Shown here: positions 16,271 through 23,802 of the stretch, one piece after another | Position numbering within the stretch: the first letter of the stretch is position 1 | How the letters are laid out: the number at the start of each line of letters is the position of its first letter | Assembly (NCBI GenBank): GCA_963734275.1 | Contig: CAVTGO010000013.1 | Span: forward strand, 372,001-436,000 | Length of the DNA stretch: 64,000 bases | Direction of reading: 5' to 3' | From: CAVTGO01 sp963734275 | GTDB lineage: Bacteria > Actinomycetota > UBA4738 > HRBIN12 | Made by a program: the position numbers and the translations under genes | Notes under the pieces: generated by a model | What the model was told of the DNA's origin: nothing | The model's input: the letters and a program-made list of their open reading frames with translations, nothing else | The model's database searches: none

Positions 16271-18364
16271 ATGCATATCGCCGTTCCGCGGTTCCGAGTG
16301 AACATCTCGGCGGTGCGCCGAGTCGACTGCGGTAGGTTCCTCGTCGTTGCCGGCCTTGCTGCCCTGTTCGCCGCTGTGACCGTGACCAAGGTGCAGGGGC
16401 TCACGCCTTTGTTCCTTCCTTCCGACGGCGCACACTACATCGCGGATGCCGATTCCCTTCTCGGTGAAGGGGTACGCGAGCTCAGACATCCGCCCGCCTT
16501 TCCGATGCTGATTGCACTGGTGCGCCCGTTTGTCGGCGAGCCGAACAGTTTTCTGTGGGCCATGACCATCTCGGTCGCACTACTGGTTGCCTCTCTGCAT
16601 ACGCTGCTTCGTCGCTGGCTTCCGTTCGCGCCGAGCCTTATCGGGGCTTTGGCAGGGTCCATGATTCCGATCGTGGGCGAGTTGTTTGGCTGGGGAGGCG
16701 GCGCGACACTGCTCGGCTGCGTGATGCTGATCCTTACGTTGGCGGCCATGGAGTCCTGGATCCAGCGCGGAGGCAAGCGTGGCTTCATCGTCGGTGCCGG
16801 CCTGGGCGTCACGGCCCTCACGCACGCCTTCCCCTTCGCCGTCGCCGCCTTTGCGATCGTGGTGCGCGCGCTCGCGTTGCTCGTCCGGCGCCGCCGACTG
16901 GGCACCGGCTGGGATCCGCTCGGGTGGAGAGGCATCGCATCAGTCGCGGCCGTGGCTGTTCCAGCGGTTCTAATCGCATACCCCTTCTACTTTGGTCCCA
17001 CCGCCTCGCTGGGCGGCTTTCGCCCGAGCGCTTCGTGGGGTCTCTTGATGTGGGCGCTCGACGATAGCCTGATCATCCTCTTGCTCGCTATCGCAGCTAT
17101 CGTCGGAATCGAACTTTCGCCGCACCGGGGCTTGGTGATCTATGCGGCTTGCCTGTCGGCCATCGTGCTCGTCTTCCCTGCGATCCTGGAGGGTCACGTC
17201 ACATACGCGAATCGCGTCGAATACTTGGTCCCCATCGTGTCCGCACTCGGGATCGGGAGTCTCGTGGCGATCGCCCGAAGCCGACTGCCGAGGACGCATT
17301 GGGTCGGCCCGGCGGGTCTCGTTAGCGTTGTCGTCCTCCTCGGCGTTGTGGCCTTCACGGCGTACCTGCCGAAGCTGGCCACCGCAGTCACCTATTACAA
17401 CGTGTGGATAACCCCGAGAGACCTTCCGATCTTCGAGTCCCTGAGTAGCGCCGAAGGCACGGTCGCGACCTCGTGGCGCGTGAACGACTTCTCCGACGGC
17501 GTGCTCCTCTCGTGGTTCGTCGAGGGTCTCGCGAAGCGTCCCGCATTCGGGCCGGGCGATGCGTTCCTGGCGAATGTCCCTGAGCAGTTCGAGGGTGGGC
17601 TCGACATGCAGCGCCTGTTCGCCGGGGTTCGGGGCCTCGAGAATGGTGCTCTGCAGGTGACCGCGAGCCCGCCGGGTTCGACCGCCGACGTGTCCGTGCA
17701 AGTACGGTCCGCGGGCTTCAATTATCCATTCCTGATCGTCCGACAGACAGGGTCATACCCGGTCAAGCCGGATTCCGTGATCTCCCGGATCGATGGCGAG
17801 AGGATCGTCTGGACCTTCTTCGACGCCGAGGGACGGACCGTGATGGAGCGGATCGCATGGCTGGACGGTGAGACCCTCACGTTGCGGTATGCGCTTGAGC
17901 CGGACGCTGATCGGGGAGATTGGAGCATCGAGCTCGTACCGACCTCCCGCATCGGCGGCTCCGTTACGGATGTCGGCGGTTTGTCGAAGCTTACCCAACA
18001 ACCGCATCGCGTTGATGGCGTAATGGATGTTCGAGGAGAGGCACTGTCGTTCGTGGTCAAAGGGGCGCATGCGGACATCGAGCAGATCAGGGACGGTCGC
18101 GCGCAGGTCATCTTGATCCAGGCCTCCGACCGGTCGTCACTCGAGATCCAGATCCGAGTCGAGGCATCCTCCGAGCCGGAGACGGTGAGAGCCTTCGAAC
18201 AGCAGGCCCTGCTCGAGAGATACGCGATCTCGAACGTCCTCGTTCTCCGGGACACGGACTGGATGTCCCGGTTCAACCTCGACCCGTGCTACGTACGTTC
18301 CGACCAGAGCCAGCGGATGGTTGTCTATGCGGTCCGTGCGGTGACCTGCGGAGGTTCGGTGTGA
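16271..18364 (+). CDS. Second polytopic GT-C-like membrane protein with large C-terminal domain
   Basis: A 697-residue protein. The first third to half has about nine or ten membrane segments, and the first outer loop contains FLPSDGAHYIADADSLLGEG, with acidic residues as in GT-C enzymes. From about residue 380 a soluble domain follows with TSWRVNDFSDGVLLSWFVEG, similar in type to the preceding protein (LGWWVEGLAERRTL), then about 200 further residues of mixed beta structure. It probably works with its neighbour in building or exporting a surface glycan. Codon use looks slightly less GC-rich than the flanking genes. Confidence 0.6.
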   Translation: MHIAVPRFRVNISAVRRVDCGRFLVVAGLAALFAAVTVTKVQGLTPLFLPSDGAHYIADADSLLGEGVRELRHPPAFPMLIALVRPFVGEPNSFLWAMTISVALLVASLHTLLRRWLPFAPSLIGALAGSMIPIVGELFGWGGGATLLGCVMLILTLAAMESWIQRGGKRGFIVGAGLGVTALTHAFPFAVAAFAIVVRALALLVRRRRLGTGWDPLGWRGIASVAAVAVPAVLIAYPFYFGPTASLGGFRPSASWGLLMWALDDSLIILLLAIAAIVGIELSPHRGLVIYAACLSAIVLVFPAILEGHVTYANRVEYLVPIVSALGIGSLVAIARSRLPRTHWVGPAGLVSVVVLLGVVAFTAYLPKLATAVTYYNVWITPRDLPIFESLSSAEGTVATSWRVNDFSDGVLLSWFVEGLAKRPAFGPGDAFLANVPEQFEGGLDMQRLFAGVRGLENGALQVTASPPGSTADVSVQVRSAGFNYPFLIVRQTGSYPVKPDSVISRIDGERIVWTFFDAEGRTVMERIAWLDGETLTLRYALEPDADRGDWSIELVPTSRIGGSVTDVGGLSKLTQQPHRVDGVMDVRGEALSFVVKGAHADIEQIRDGRAQVILIQASDRSSLEIQIRVEASSEPETVRAFEQQALLERYAISNVLVLRDTDWMSRFNLDPCYVRSDQSQRMVVYAVRAVTCGGSV

Positions 18365-18852
18365 TCGGTTCGTCGATGCGCTGGCTCGGCACAGAGCGCG
18401 GGAGGATCCATGTCCGCTACGTGCTCGTCTCCGTCGTGTCGGTAGTCGCGGGGCAGGTGGTCCTCGTCCTGTGTTTCGGATTGGCGCGGTTGTCGGCCGA
18501 GACTTCCAACCTCGTCGCGTTTGTCGCCGGCGGGTTGGTCTCCTACGTGCTCCATCGACGCTGGACGTGGAGAAGGTCCGGTCGGTCTCGCGTGCTGCAC
18601 GAGGTGATTCCGTTCTGGAGCATCGCGATCGTCGGGCTCGTCGTTTCAACCTTGGCCGTCGGGGTTGCCGAAGACATTGCTTCCCGGAACGTCGGATCGC
18701 GAGCGGCGCAGACCCTGATCGTCATGTCGGCCTCGCTCGCCGCATACGGCGTCGTCTGGATCGTCAAATTCATCGTCCTCGACCGGTATCTTTTCGGCGC
18801 TAAAGGCTCGCCGGCCACCGACCGATCGACGAGCACGCAGCGGCAGCGCTAG
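18361..18852 (+). CDS. GtrA-family membrane protein
   Basis: The GTG start overlaps the preceding TGA. The 163-residue product has four membrane segments: YVLVSVVSVVAGQVVLVLCF, ETSNLVAFVAGGLVSYVLHR, a third around WSIAIVGLVVSTLAVGVAE and a fourth near LIVMSASLAAYGVVWIVKF, with RRWTW after the second, the GtrA signature. GtrA proteins are thought to flip or help flip polyprenyl-phosphate sugars. With the GT2 enzyme at the head of the run this completes a GtrB/GtrA-type pair. Its 3' end overlaps the convergent gene by about 50 bases. Confidence 0.85.
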   Translation: MIGSSMRWLGTERGRIHVRYVLVSVVSVVAGQVVLVLCFGLARLSAETSNLVAFVAGGLVSYVLHRRWTWRRSGRSRVLHEVIPFWSIAIVGLVVSTLAVGVAEDIASRNVGSRAAQTLIVMSASLAAYGVVWIVKFIVLDRYLFGAKGSPATDRSTSTQRQR

Positions 18853-19255
18853 CGAGGCCGCTCCGAACGGCGACCGCATTGCCTTCCGCGACGTCGTCAC
18901 GTAGCTGCAGTGCCGTCCGCTCAGGCGGGCCGTACGTCTGTCCCGAGAGCTCTAGGGTCGCTTCTGCCACTTTGGCGGCCTCCCGTATCGTGGACGACAG
19001 GGCCTTTTCGTCCCCACGACGACGAAGCTCGAAGGCCTGGGCCAGAAGGGGACACGCCGCTCCGCGTTTGGGCTTCACGGCGGTAGCCTCCGGACGCGCC
19101 GAGCCGTCCGAGAGCTGACTGCCGACAGCGGCGGCGGTGAGGACGATGGCGGTGAGGCCGGCGATCGCGAACCGCGCGCGTGTCGGGGTCGGTTCGGGGG
19201 GATCAGACGGGTCGCTTGGAGTCGTCGTGGTCGACTCGACCGGCACCGCGGGCAT
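18800..19255 (-). CDS. Membrane-anchored or exported protein of unknown function
   Basis: A 151-residue protein beginning MPAVPVESTTTTPSDPSD, a Pro/Thr/Ser-rich cytoplasmic stretch, then one hydrophobic segment (RFAIAGLTAIVLTAAAVGS) and an Ala-rich helical domain with two cysteines (GAACPLLAQAFELRRRGDE and AAAACSSIG). No family recognised. The start at 19255 is preferred over an upstream in-frame codon at 19306 because it gives a short cytoplasmic tail. The 3' end overlaps the end of the GtrA gene on the other strand. Confidence 0.5.
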   Translation of the reverse strand: MPAVPVESTTTTPSDPSDPPEPTPTRARFAIAGLTAIVLTAAAVGSQLSDGSARPEATAVKPKRGAACPLLAQAFELRRRGDEKALSSTIREAAKVAEATLELSGQTYGPPERTALQLRDDVAEGNAVAVRSGLASAAAACSSIGRWPASL

Positions 19256-19402
19256 GTCTCGACCGTATCGAAGCGTTCCTGTCGGGTCAATCGACCCGAC
19301 CACCACCCTGCCCGGATCCCTTCGAGCGCGGTCTAGGCATGTCCTTTGGATGATCGGCGCGGAGGCGGGTCGAACCTGGAGCTGTCGGTCGAGGACGCGG
19401 AG

Positions 19403-19762
19403 CTACGTGACGGTGATGGTTCCCCGCATGGTGAGGTGGACCGTGCACACGTAGGTGAAGGTCCCGGCCCGGCGGAAGCGCCGCCGGAACGAGTCTCCGG
19501 GGGCGAGACGGCCGGAGTTCCACAGGTCGTCCGACGACGTGGTCGTGTGCGTGTTGTTCCCGCGGTTGATCCACTTCACGACCGTGCCTCGGGCGATCGT
19601 GATCGAGGAGGGCCGGAAGCGGTTATCGACCATCTTGACGCGCTGGACGACGGCGGTCCCGAGCGGTCGCGGGACGTCCTCGCGTGCGCTCGCGGCGACG
19701 GGGATCGCGACCGCCGTCGCGGTCACGAGGGCGAGGGCTGTGCGTCCGAGGATGCGGCTCAT
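19403..19762 (-). CDS. Secreted cupredoxin (plastocyanin-like blue copper protein)
   Basis: A 119-residue protein with a Sec signal peptide (MSRILGRTALALVTATAVAI, then PVAASA) and a small copper-binding beta sandwich. The type I copper ligands are visible in order: His in GNNTHTTTS, then Cys, His and Met in TYVCTVHLTMRG. It probably carries electrons or holds copper outside the cell; no redox partner gene is adjacent. ATG 19762 has an excellent ribosome-binding site (AAGGAGG on the minus strand). A longer in-frame reading from 19843 lacks this and would hide the signal peptide. Confidence 0.85.
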   Translation of the reverse strand: MSRILGRTALALVTATAVAIPVAASAREDVPRPLGTAVVQRVKMVDNRFRPSSITIARGTVVKWINRGNNTHTTTSSDDLWNSGRLAPGDSFRRRFRRAGTFTYVCTVHLTMRGTITVT

Positions 19763-19826
19763 GGTTCCTCCTTGGGTCGCGATGCATCGCGGTCGCGGTG
19801 CGCGCGTCATCCTATCGCCGAGGTCG

Positions 19827-19855
19827 TTGAACCGGGACTCCACGTGACCTACGTT
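19827..19855 (+). promoter_or_regulatory. Promoter TTGAAC-N17-TACGTT upstream of the 19897 gene
   Basis: TTGAAC (19827-19832) and TACGTT (19850-19855) are 17 bases apart. The -10 box is embedded in GACCTACGTT. The same -10 context and the same spacing occur at 20491-20519 before the hendecad gene, so the two neighbours probably share regulation. Confidence 0.6.
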
Positions 19856-19896
19856 GCCGTTCTCGGCGGGAGTCCCGCCGATCGGGAGGACGTCCG

Positions 19897-20460
19897 TTGG
19901 CGATACGGGAAGAGCGCGTGTTCGATGTCGGCGCCGAGACGCCCGACCTGGACGCGCTCGTCCTGCGCCTCCACGAGGTGAAGGACGAGCTCAGCACGGC
20001 CGCGGCCGAGGCGTCCTCGACGTCGCCGCAGCCCATCGACACCCCGAAGGAGCTGTTCACCGGAGCGATCCACACCGAGGTGCTCCGGCGCCGTCTCGAC
20101 GAGGCGGAGCGCAGGTTGGAAGCGCTGGAGCGCCGCCTCGCCGAGCCGCTCCCCGGGGCTTCCAGCAGCTCGATCGACGGCGCCGTCGCCGCGGTCGCCG
20201 CCGCGGTTCCCGTCGCCATCGGCGAGGTCGTGGCCGCGGTCGCCGCCGTCGTCCCCGAGGCGCTCGAGCACGTGCGCGAGACCGTGGCCGAGGGGATGGA
20301 CGGCGCCCGGCTCGTCACCGAGGCGGACCTGGATGTGCGCTTCGACGAGCTGGTGGTCGTGGTCAACCGGAACAGCGACCGCCTCGCCGACGCCATGCAC
20401 CGGGGCCTCCTCGACCTAGAGCATCGGATCGCTCGGCGCATGCGCTCCCAGTCGCCGTAA
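19897..20460 (+). CDS. Helical protein of unknown function with a short hendecad-like stretch
   Basis: A 187-residue cytoplasmic protein with TTG start and a good ribosome-binding site (GGGAGGA at 19884-19890). Residues 55-80 (EVLRRRLDEAERRLEALERR) should form a coiled coil. The middle is Ala/Val-rich (AAVAAAVPVAIGEVVAAVAA, then VVPEALEHVRETVAEG). The words VPVAIGEV and VPEALEHVRE resemble single units of the 11-residue repeats in the next gene (IPVEIERIR, LPEALDRIRD). The C terminus (DLDVRFDELVVVVNRNSDRL) is again helical. No signal peptide. The pair shares near-identical promoters and probably acts together; no family recognised. Confidence 0.6.
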   Translation: MAIREERVFDVGAETPDLDALVLRLHEVKDELSTAAAEASSTSPQPIDTPKELFTGAIHTEVLRRRLDEAERRLEALERRLAEPLPGASSSSIDGAVAAVAAAVPVAIGEVVAAVAAVVPEALEHVRETVAEGMDGARLVTEADLDVRFDELVVVVNRNSDRLADAMHRGLLDLEHRIARRMRSQSP

Positions 20461-20490
20461 GCGTCCGGCTCAGGAACTCGCCCCGGGTCG

Positions 20491-20519
20491 TTGACGCGGT
20501 CCTCCCGCGGACCTACGTT
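20491..20519 (+). promoter_or_regulatory. Promoter TTGACG-N17-TACGTT upstream of the hendecad-repeat gene
   Basis: TTGACG (20491-20496) and TACGTT (20514-20519) are 17 bases apart, inside a GGACCTACGTT context that repeats the element at 19827-19855. The ATG at 20592 is about 65 bases after the predicted transcription start and has GGGAGG at 20578-20583. Confidence 0.6.
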
Positions 20520-20591
20520 CACCACCCCGGCTCGCGGGGATCCGTCAGCCGCGCGCCGGGTCATGGACGGTTGAGCCGGGAGGCGATCGAG

Positions 20592-22622
20592 ATGACGCTG
20601 GAGGAGCGCGGGGCGGACCAGGCACCCGCGCGGGCGCCCGACGAGGTGCCAGAGCACACGCCCGAGGGCGCTTCCGTGCGCTCGATCTACGGTCTCGACG
20701 GCCGCCGCTGGCGCAGGCGTCGCCAGGCCGTGCACCAGGCCGCCGATCTCGTGGACCTCGCGTCGGTCGAGGTCGCCTCCGAGCTCCTGCCGCCCGCACC
20801 GCCCGCCGCCGAGCCCTACCTCCCGCCGCTCCCCAAGCCGGCATCCTCGTGGAGCTCCGACACCCGCGCGTCCGCGCCGCCGTACGAGAACCTCTCGACC
20901 CCCGCCCGCCGTTCGATGATGCGGAGCTTCCGGGCCTGGTGGCGCGAGGAGTCGCTTTCCAAAGCGAACGAGAAGCGCGCCCGCGCCACCGCCGAGGCGA
21001 TCCTGCGCGCGCAGGCGATCCAGGCCGCGACCCGCCCCATCGATCGGGGCCCCGAGCCCGCGGAGCGATCGGCGTCCGACCGCCACGTGCTCGAGCTCAC
21101 GGAGGAACGTTTCCAGTCACTCGGCATGCGTTCCGAGCGCATCTCCGACGAGCTCACCGGCATCACCCGGTCCCTCGGCGAGCTCCGGACCCTCGTGATC
21201 GCGACGCCGCGGCGTGTGAGCGAGCCGGCGGCGCAGCTGCTCGGCGACCTCGAGCATCGCTTCGACGCGTTGCTCATGGCCATGTCCGAGGAGCTCGCCC
21301 GCCACAGCGAGGAGACCGAGCGCCGGATCTCGTCGCTCATCACCCTGCAGAGCGCGGAGCTCACCACGATGCTCGAGTCCGCCGTCACTCGCATCCGCAC
21401 CCTCATCCCGGAAGAGATGGACAAGACGCGGACGGCCACGCTCGAGGAGCTCCAGCGGATCCGCAAGGCGATCCCCGAAGGCTTCGAGCTCGTCGCGACG
21501 GCCATCCCGCACGAGATCGAGAAGGTGCGGGTGGAGATCCCGGACCAGTTCGACCGGGTGCGCGCCATGATCCCCGAGGAGATGGAGCGGATCCGCGCCC
21601 TCATCCCGGAGGAGATCGGGAAGGTCCGTACCGCGAACCGCGAGGAGCTCCAGGCGATCCGCGAGGCGCTGCCGGCCGAGATCGACCGGGTCCGCCTGGC
21701 GATCCCGGTCGAGATCGAGCGCATCCGCGCGATGCTGCCCGAGGCGCTGGACCGGATCCGCGACGCGATCCCCGAGGAGCTCCGCAAGGTGCACGAGGAT
21801 CTCGCCTACGTCCGCGAGCAGATCCCCGTCGAGCTCGAGCGCATCCGCTCGACCGCCGAAGAGGAGCTGCGGGGGATCCGCTCCAGTAATGAGCAGGAGC
21901 TCCAGGGCATCCGCTCCAGCAACGAGCAGGAGCTCCAGGGCATCCGCGGAGCCAACGAGGAAGGGATGCAGCAGGTCCGCTCGATGAGCTGGGAGGAGCT
22001 CCAGCGGCTGCGGTGGTCGGTCGTGGACGAGCTCGAGCGGCTTCGCGACGGGAGCGCCGAGGAGCTCGCCCGGCTGCGCGCCGCGATCCCCGAGGGCCTC
22101 GAGCGCCTCCGTTCCACCAACGAGCGCGAGCTGGACAAGGTCCGCGCGGCGATCCCCGAGGAGCTAGACAAGGTCCGCGCGGCGATCCCCGAGGAGATGG
22201 AGAAGATCCGCGCCGCGCTGCCCGAGGAGATCGACCGGGTCCGCGCCGCGATCCCGGGAGAGATCGAGAAGGCCACGGGCGACGGGTTCCGGACGCTGGC
22301 GAAGCTCGGCGACGCCCTCCCGCAGGAGCTCGAGCGGATCAACACCGCGGCGACGGAAGCCCTGCGCCGCATCGAGGCCGAGGGCGAAAAGCGCGGTCGC
22401 CGGCTCCGCGCCGAGACCGCTCAGCACGTCGAGCGCAGCCGCGCCGAGACCGCGGAACAACTGGCCGCGATCCGCTCCGACAACGCGCAAGAGGCCGACC
22501 GCGTCCGCTGGATCACCGCCGACAAGCTCGCGAGGATGCGCGACGACATCGCCGAGATCTCGCGTGAGTTGGAACGAGCCGTGAATGAGCGACCCGATGC
22601 CGAACGGGGACCCGGGTCCTAG
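20592..22622 (+). CDS. Long hendecad-repeat (11-residue periodic) helical protein
   Basis: A 676-residue protein without signal peptide. Residues 1-130 are charged and Pro-rich (PPAPPAAEPYLPPLPKPA), probably disordered. Residues 130-271 are helical, with Arg/Glu-rich segments (ANEKRARATAEAILRAQ). Residues 272-663 are an unbroken array of 11-residue units of the form [I/L/N/S]-[P/E]-E-E-[L/I/M]-[E/D/Q]-[R/K]-[V/I/L]-R-A-A: 12 units, one 7-residue unit (LAYVREQ), then 23 units. Examples are IPEEMERIRAL, LPAEIDRVRLA and NEQELQGIRSS. Eleven-residue periodicity gives an extended amphipathic helix or right-handed coiled coil, as in apolipoproteins and LEA proteins; Pro at position 2 of many units recalls the punctuated repeats of apolipoprotein A-I. 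I infer a filamentous, membrane- or lipid-surface role but cannot prove it. Confidence 0.75.
   Translation: MTLEERGADQAPARAPDEVPEHTPEGASVRSIYGLDGRRWRRRRQAVHQAADLVDLASVEVASELLPPAPPAAEPYLPPLPKPASSWSSDTRASAPPYENLSTPARRSMMRSFRAWWREESLSKANEKRARATAEAILRAQAIQAATRPIDRGPEPAERSASDRHVLELTEERFQSLGMRSERISDELTGITRSLGELRTLVIATPRRVSEPAAQLLGDLEHRFDALLMAMSEELARHSEETERRISSLITLQSAELTTMLESAVTRIRTLIPEEMDKTRTATLEELQRIRKAIPEGFELVATAIPHEIEKVRVEIPDQFDRVRAMIPEEMERIRALIPEEIGKVRTANREELQAIREALPAEIDRVRLAIPVEIERIRAMLPEALDRIRDAIPEELRKVHEDLAYVREQIPVELERIRSTAEEELRGIRSSNEQELQGIRSSNEQELQGIRGANEEGMQQVRSMSWEELQRLRWSVVDELERLRDGSAEELARLRAAIPEGLERLRSTNERELDKVRAAIPEELDKVRAAIPEEMEKIRAALPEEIDRVRAAIPGEIEKATGDGFRTLAKLGDALPQELERINTAATEALRRIEAEGEKRGRRLRAETAQHVERSRAETAEQLAAIRSDNAQEADRVRWITADKLARMRDDIAEISRELERAVNERPDAERGPGS
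21405..22580 (+). repeat. Coding 33-bp repeat array (35 units of 11 codons plus one of 7)
   Basis: The array encodes residues 272-663 of the hendecad protein. Most units have diverged, but two places show recent tandem copying at DNA level: 21888-21920 with 21921-21953, and 22131-22163 with 22164-22196, the latter differing at one base. The total length, 35 x 33 + 21 bases, accounts exactly for the stretch. Confidence 0.85.
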
Positions 22623-23695
22623 CAGACCAGAAGCAGGAACCCGTAGGGATCGACGGCGGCGCCACCGCCGGGATGCCACTCGAAGTGGTCGTGCGGCCCC
22701 CCGGCGTTGCCGGTCGCCCCGACGTAGCCGATCACGTCGCCCGTCTCCACCGGGCCGAGGTTGCCGTAGCGCGACAGGTGCGCGTTGTAGACGTACCCGT
22801 AGTCCCCGAACACCTTCACCGCGAGTCCGCCGATCTTGTTCGTCGCGGTCACGGCCACGCCGTCGAACGGCGCGACGATCGGCGTCCCGGACGGGGCGGA
22901 GATGTCGTTGCCCTGGTGGACGTGGTCGCCCCCGTCCTCCTTCGTGTGGTGCACCCAGATGCCGAAGTTGTCGGCGATCGCGTGCGGGCCGTCCACGGGG
23001 CACGCGGCGAACGGCCGCACGCGCGAGATTTCGAGCAGGATCTGGTCCTGGCGATCCTGGAGGGCGGCGTACAGGCGGCGGGACTCGGCCATGCGCTCGC
23101 GCATCTCCGCCCGGTCGATCGCGAGCTGCTGCAGCGCGAGCTCCCGCGCCCGCTGCAGCCGGACCAGCTCCGCGCGCGAACGGGACAGCTTCTCCTGCGT
23201 TTCCTGGACCCGTCGCGCGAGCAGGCCGTCGCGTCGGTTCATCTCGCTGAGCAGGGACATCCGCGCGACGGCGTCGGCGGCCGAGGTCGCGGTCAGCAGG
23301 TACAGGACCGGCACGCCGGGCCCCAGGATGTACGCCTCGCGGTTGCGGGCGTCCAGCCGGGCCTGAAGCCGGAGGCTGCGGGCCGAGAGCCGCATGACGA
23401 CGCGGTTGAGCTCCCCCATCCGCGTCTCGGCGTCGTGGATCTTCGCCTCGTTGAGTGCGATCTGGGTGGCCAGGGTGTTGAGCTCGCGCTGCACGATCCG
23501 GAGCTTCTTGGCGCGGGCGCGGATCCGCTCCTTGGTCTCGCGGAGCTGCTCGCGCTCCTCCTTGATCGAGGCCTGACCGGCGGCGACGCCGCCGAGGCCG
23601 GGCATCGCGAGCAGCAGCGAGGCCGCCGCCACGGCGGCCAGCGACACCCGCCGGATGCGCTTCGAGCCCGCGGCGGGCGCGCCTCGATCCTTCAT
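22619..23695 (-). CDS. Secreted M23-family peptidase with N-terminal coiled coil (EnvC/NlpD-like)
   Basis: A 358-residue protein: signal peptide with RRVSLAAVAAASLLLAMPGL, long coiled coil from about residue 45 to 215 (EEREQLRETKERIRARAKKL onwards), and a C-terminal M23 (lysostaphin-type) domain. Zinc-ligand motifs are in place: HQGNDISAPSGTPIVAPFDG holds the H-x3-D pair and GGPHDHFEWHPGG the H-x-H motif. It should cleave peptidoglycan cross-bridges or regulate such cleavage during cell separation. Its stop overlaps the stop of the convergent hendecad gene by two bases. Confidence 0.88.
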   Translation of the reverse strand: MKDRGAPAAGSKRIRRVSLAAVAAASLLLAMPGLGGVAAGQASIKEEREQLRETKERIRARAKKLRIVQRELNTLATQIALNEAKIHDAETRMGELNRVVMRLSARSLRLQARLDARNREAYILGPGVPVLYLLTATSAADAVARMSLLSEMNRRDGLLARRVQETQEKLSRSRAELVRLQRARELALQQLAIDRAEMRERMAESRRLYAALQDRQDQILLEISRVRPFAACPVDGPHAIADNFGIWVHHTKEDGGDHVHQGNDISAPSGTPIVAPFDGVAVTATNKIGGLAVKVFGDYGYVYNAHLSRYGNLGPVETGDVIGYVGATGNAGGPHDHFEWHPGGGAAVDPYGFLLLVC

Positions 23696-23802
23696 CTGGC
23701 GCGCGAACGGTACACCGGCACCCGGCGGGTCGCCACCACTGAAGGGCCTAGGCCCGCTCCCTGTCCCGCGTCCCCGGAACGGCCCTCTAGACTCGGTTCC
23801 CG

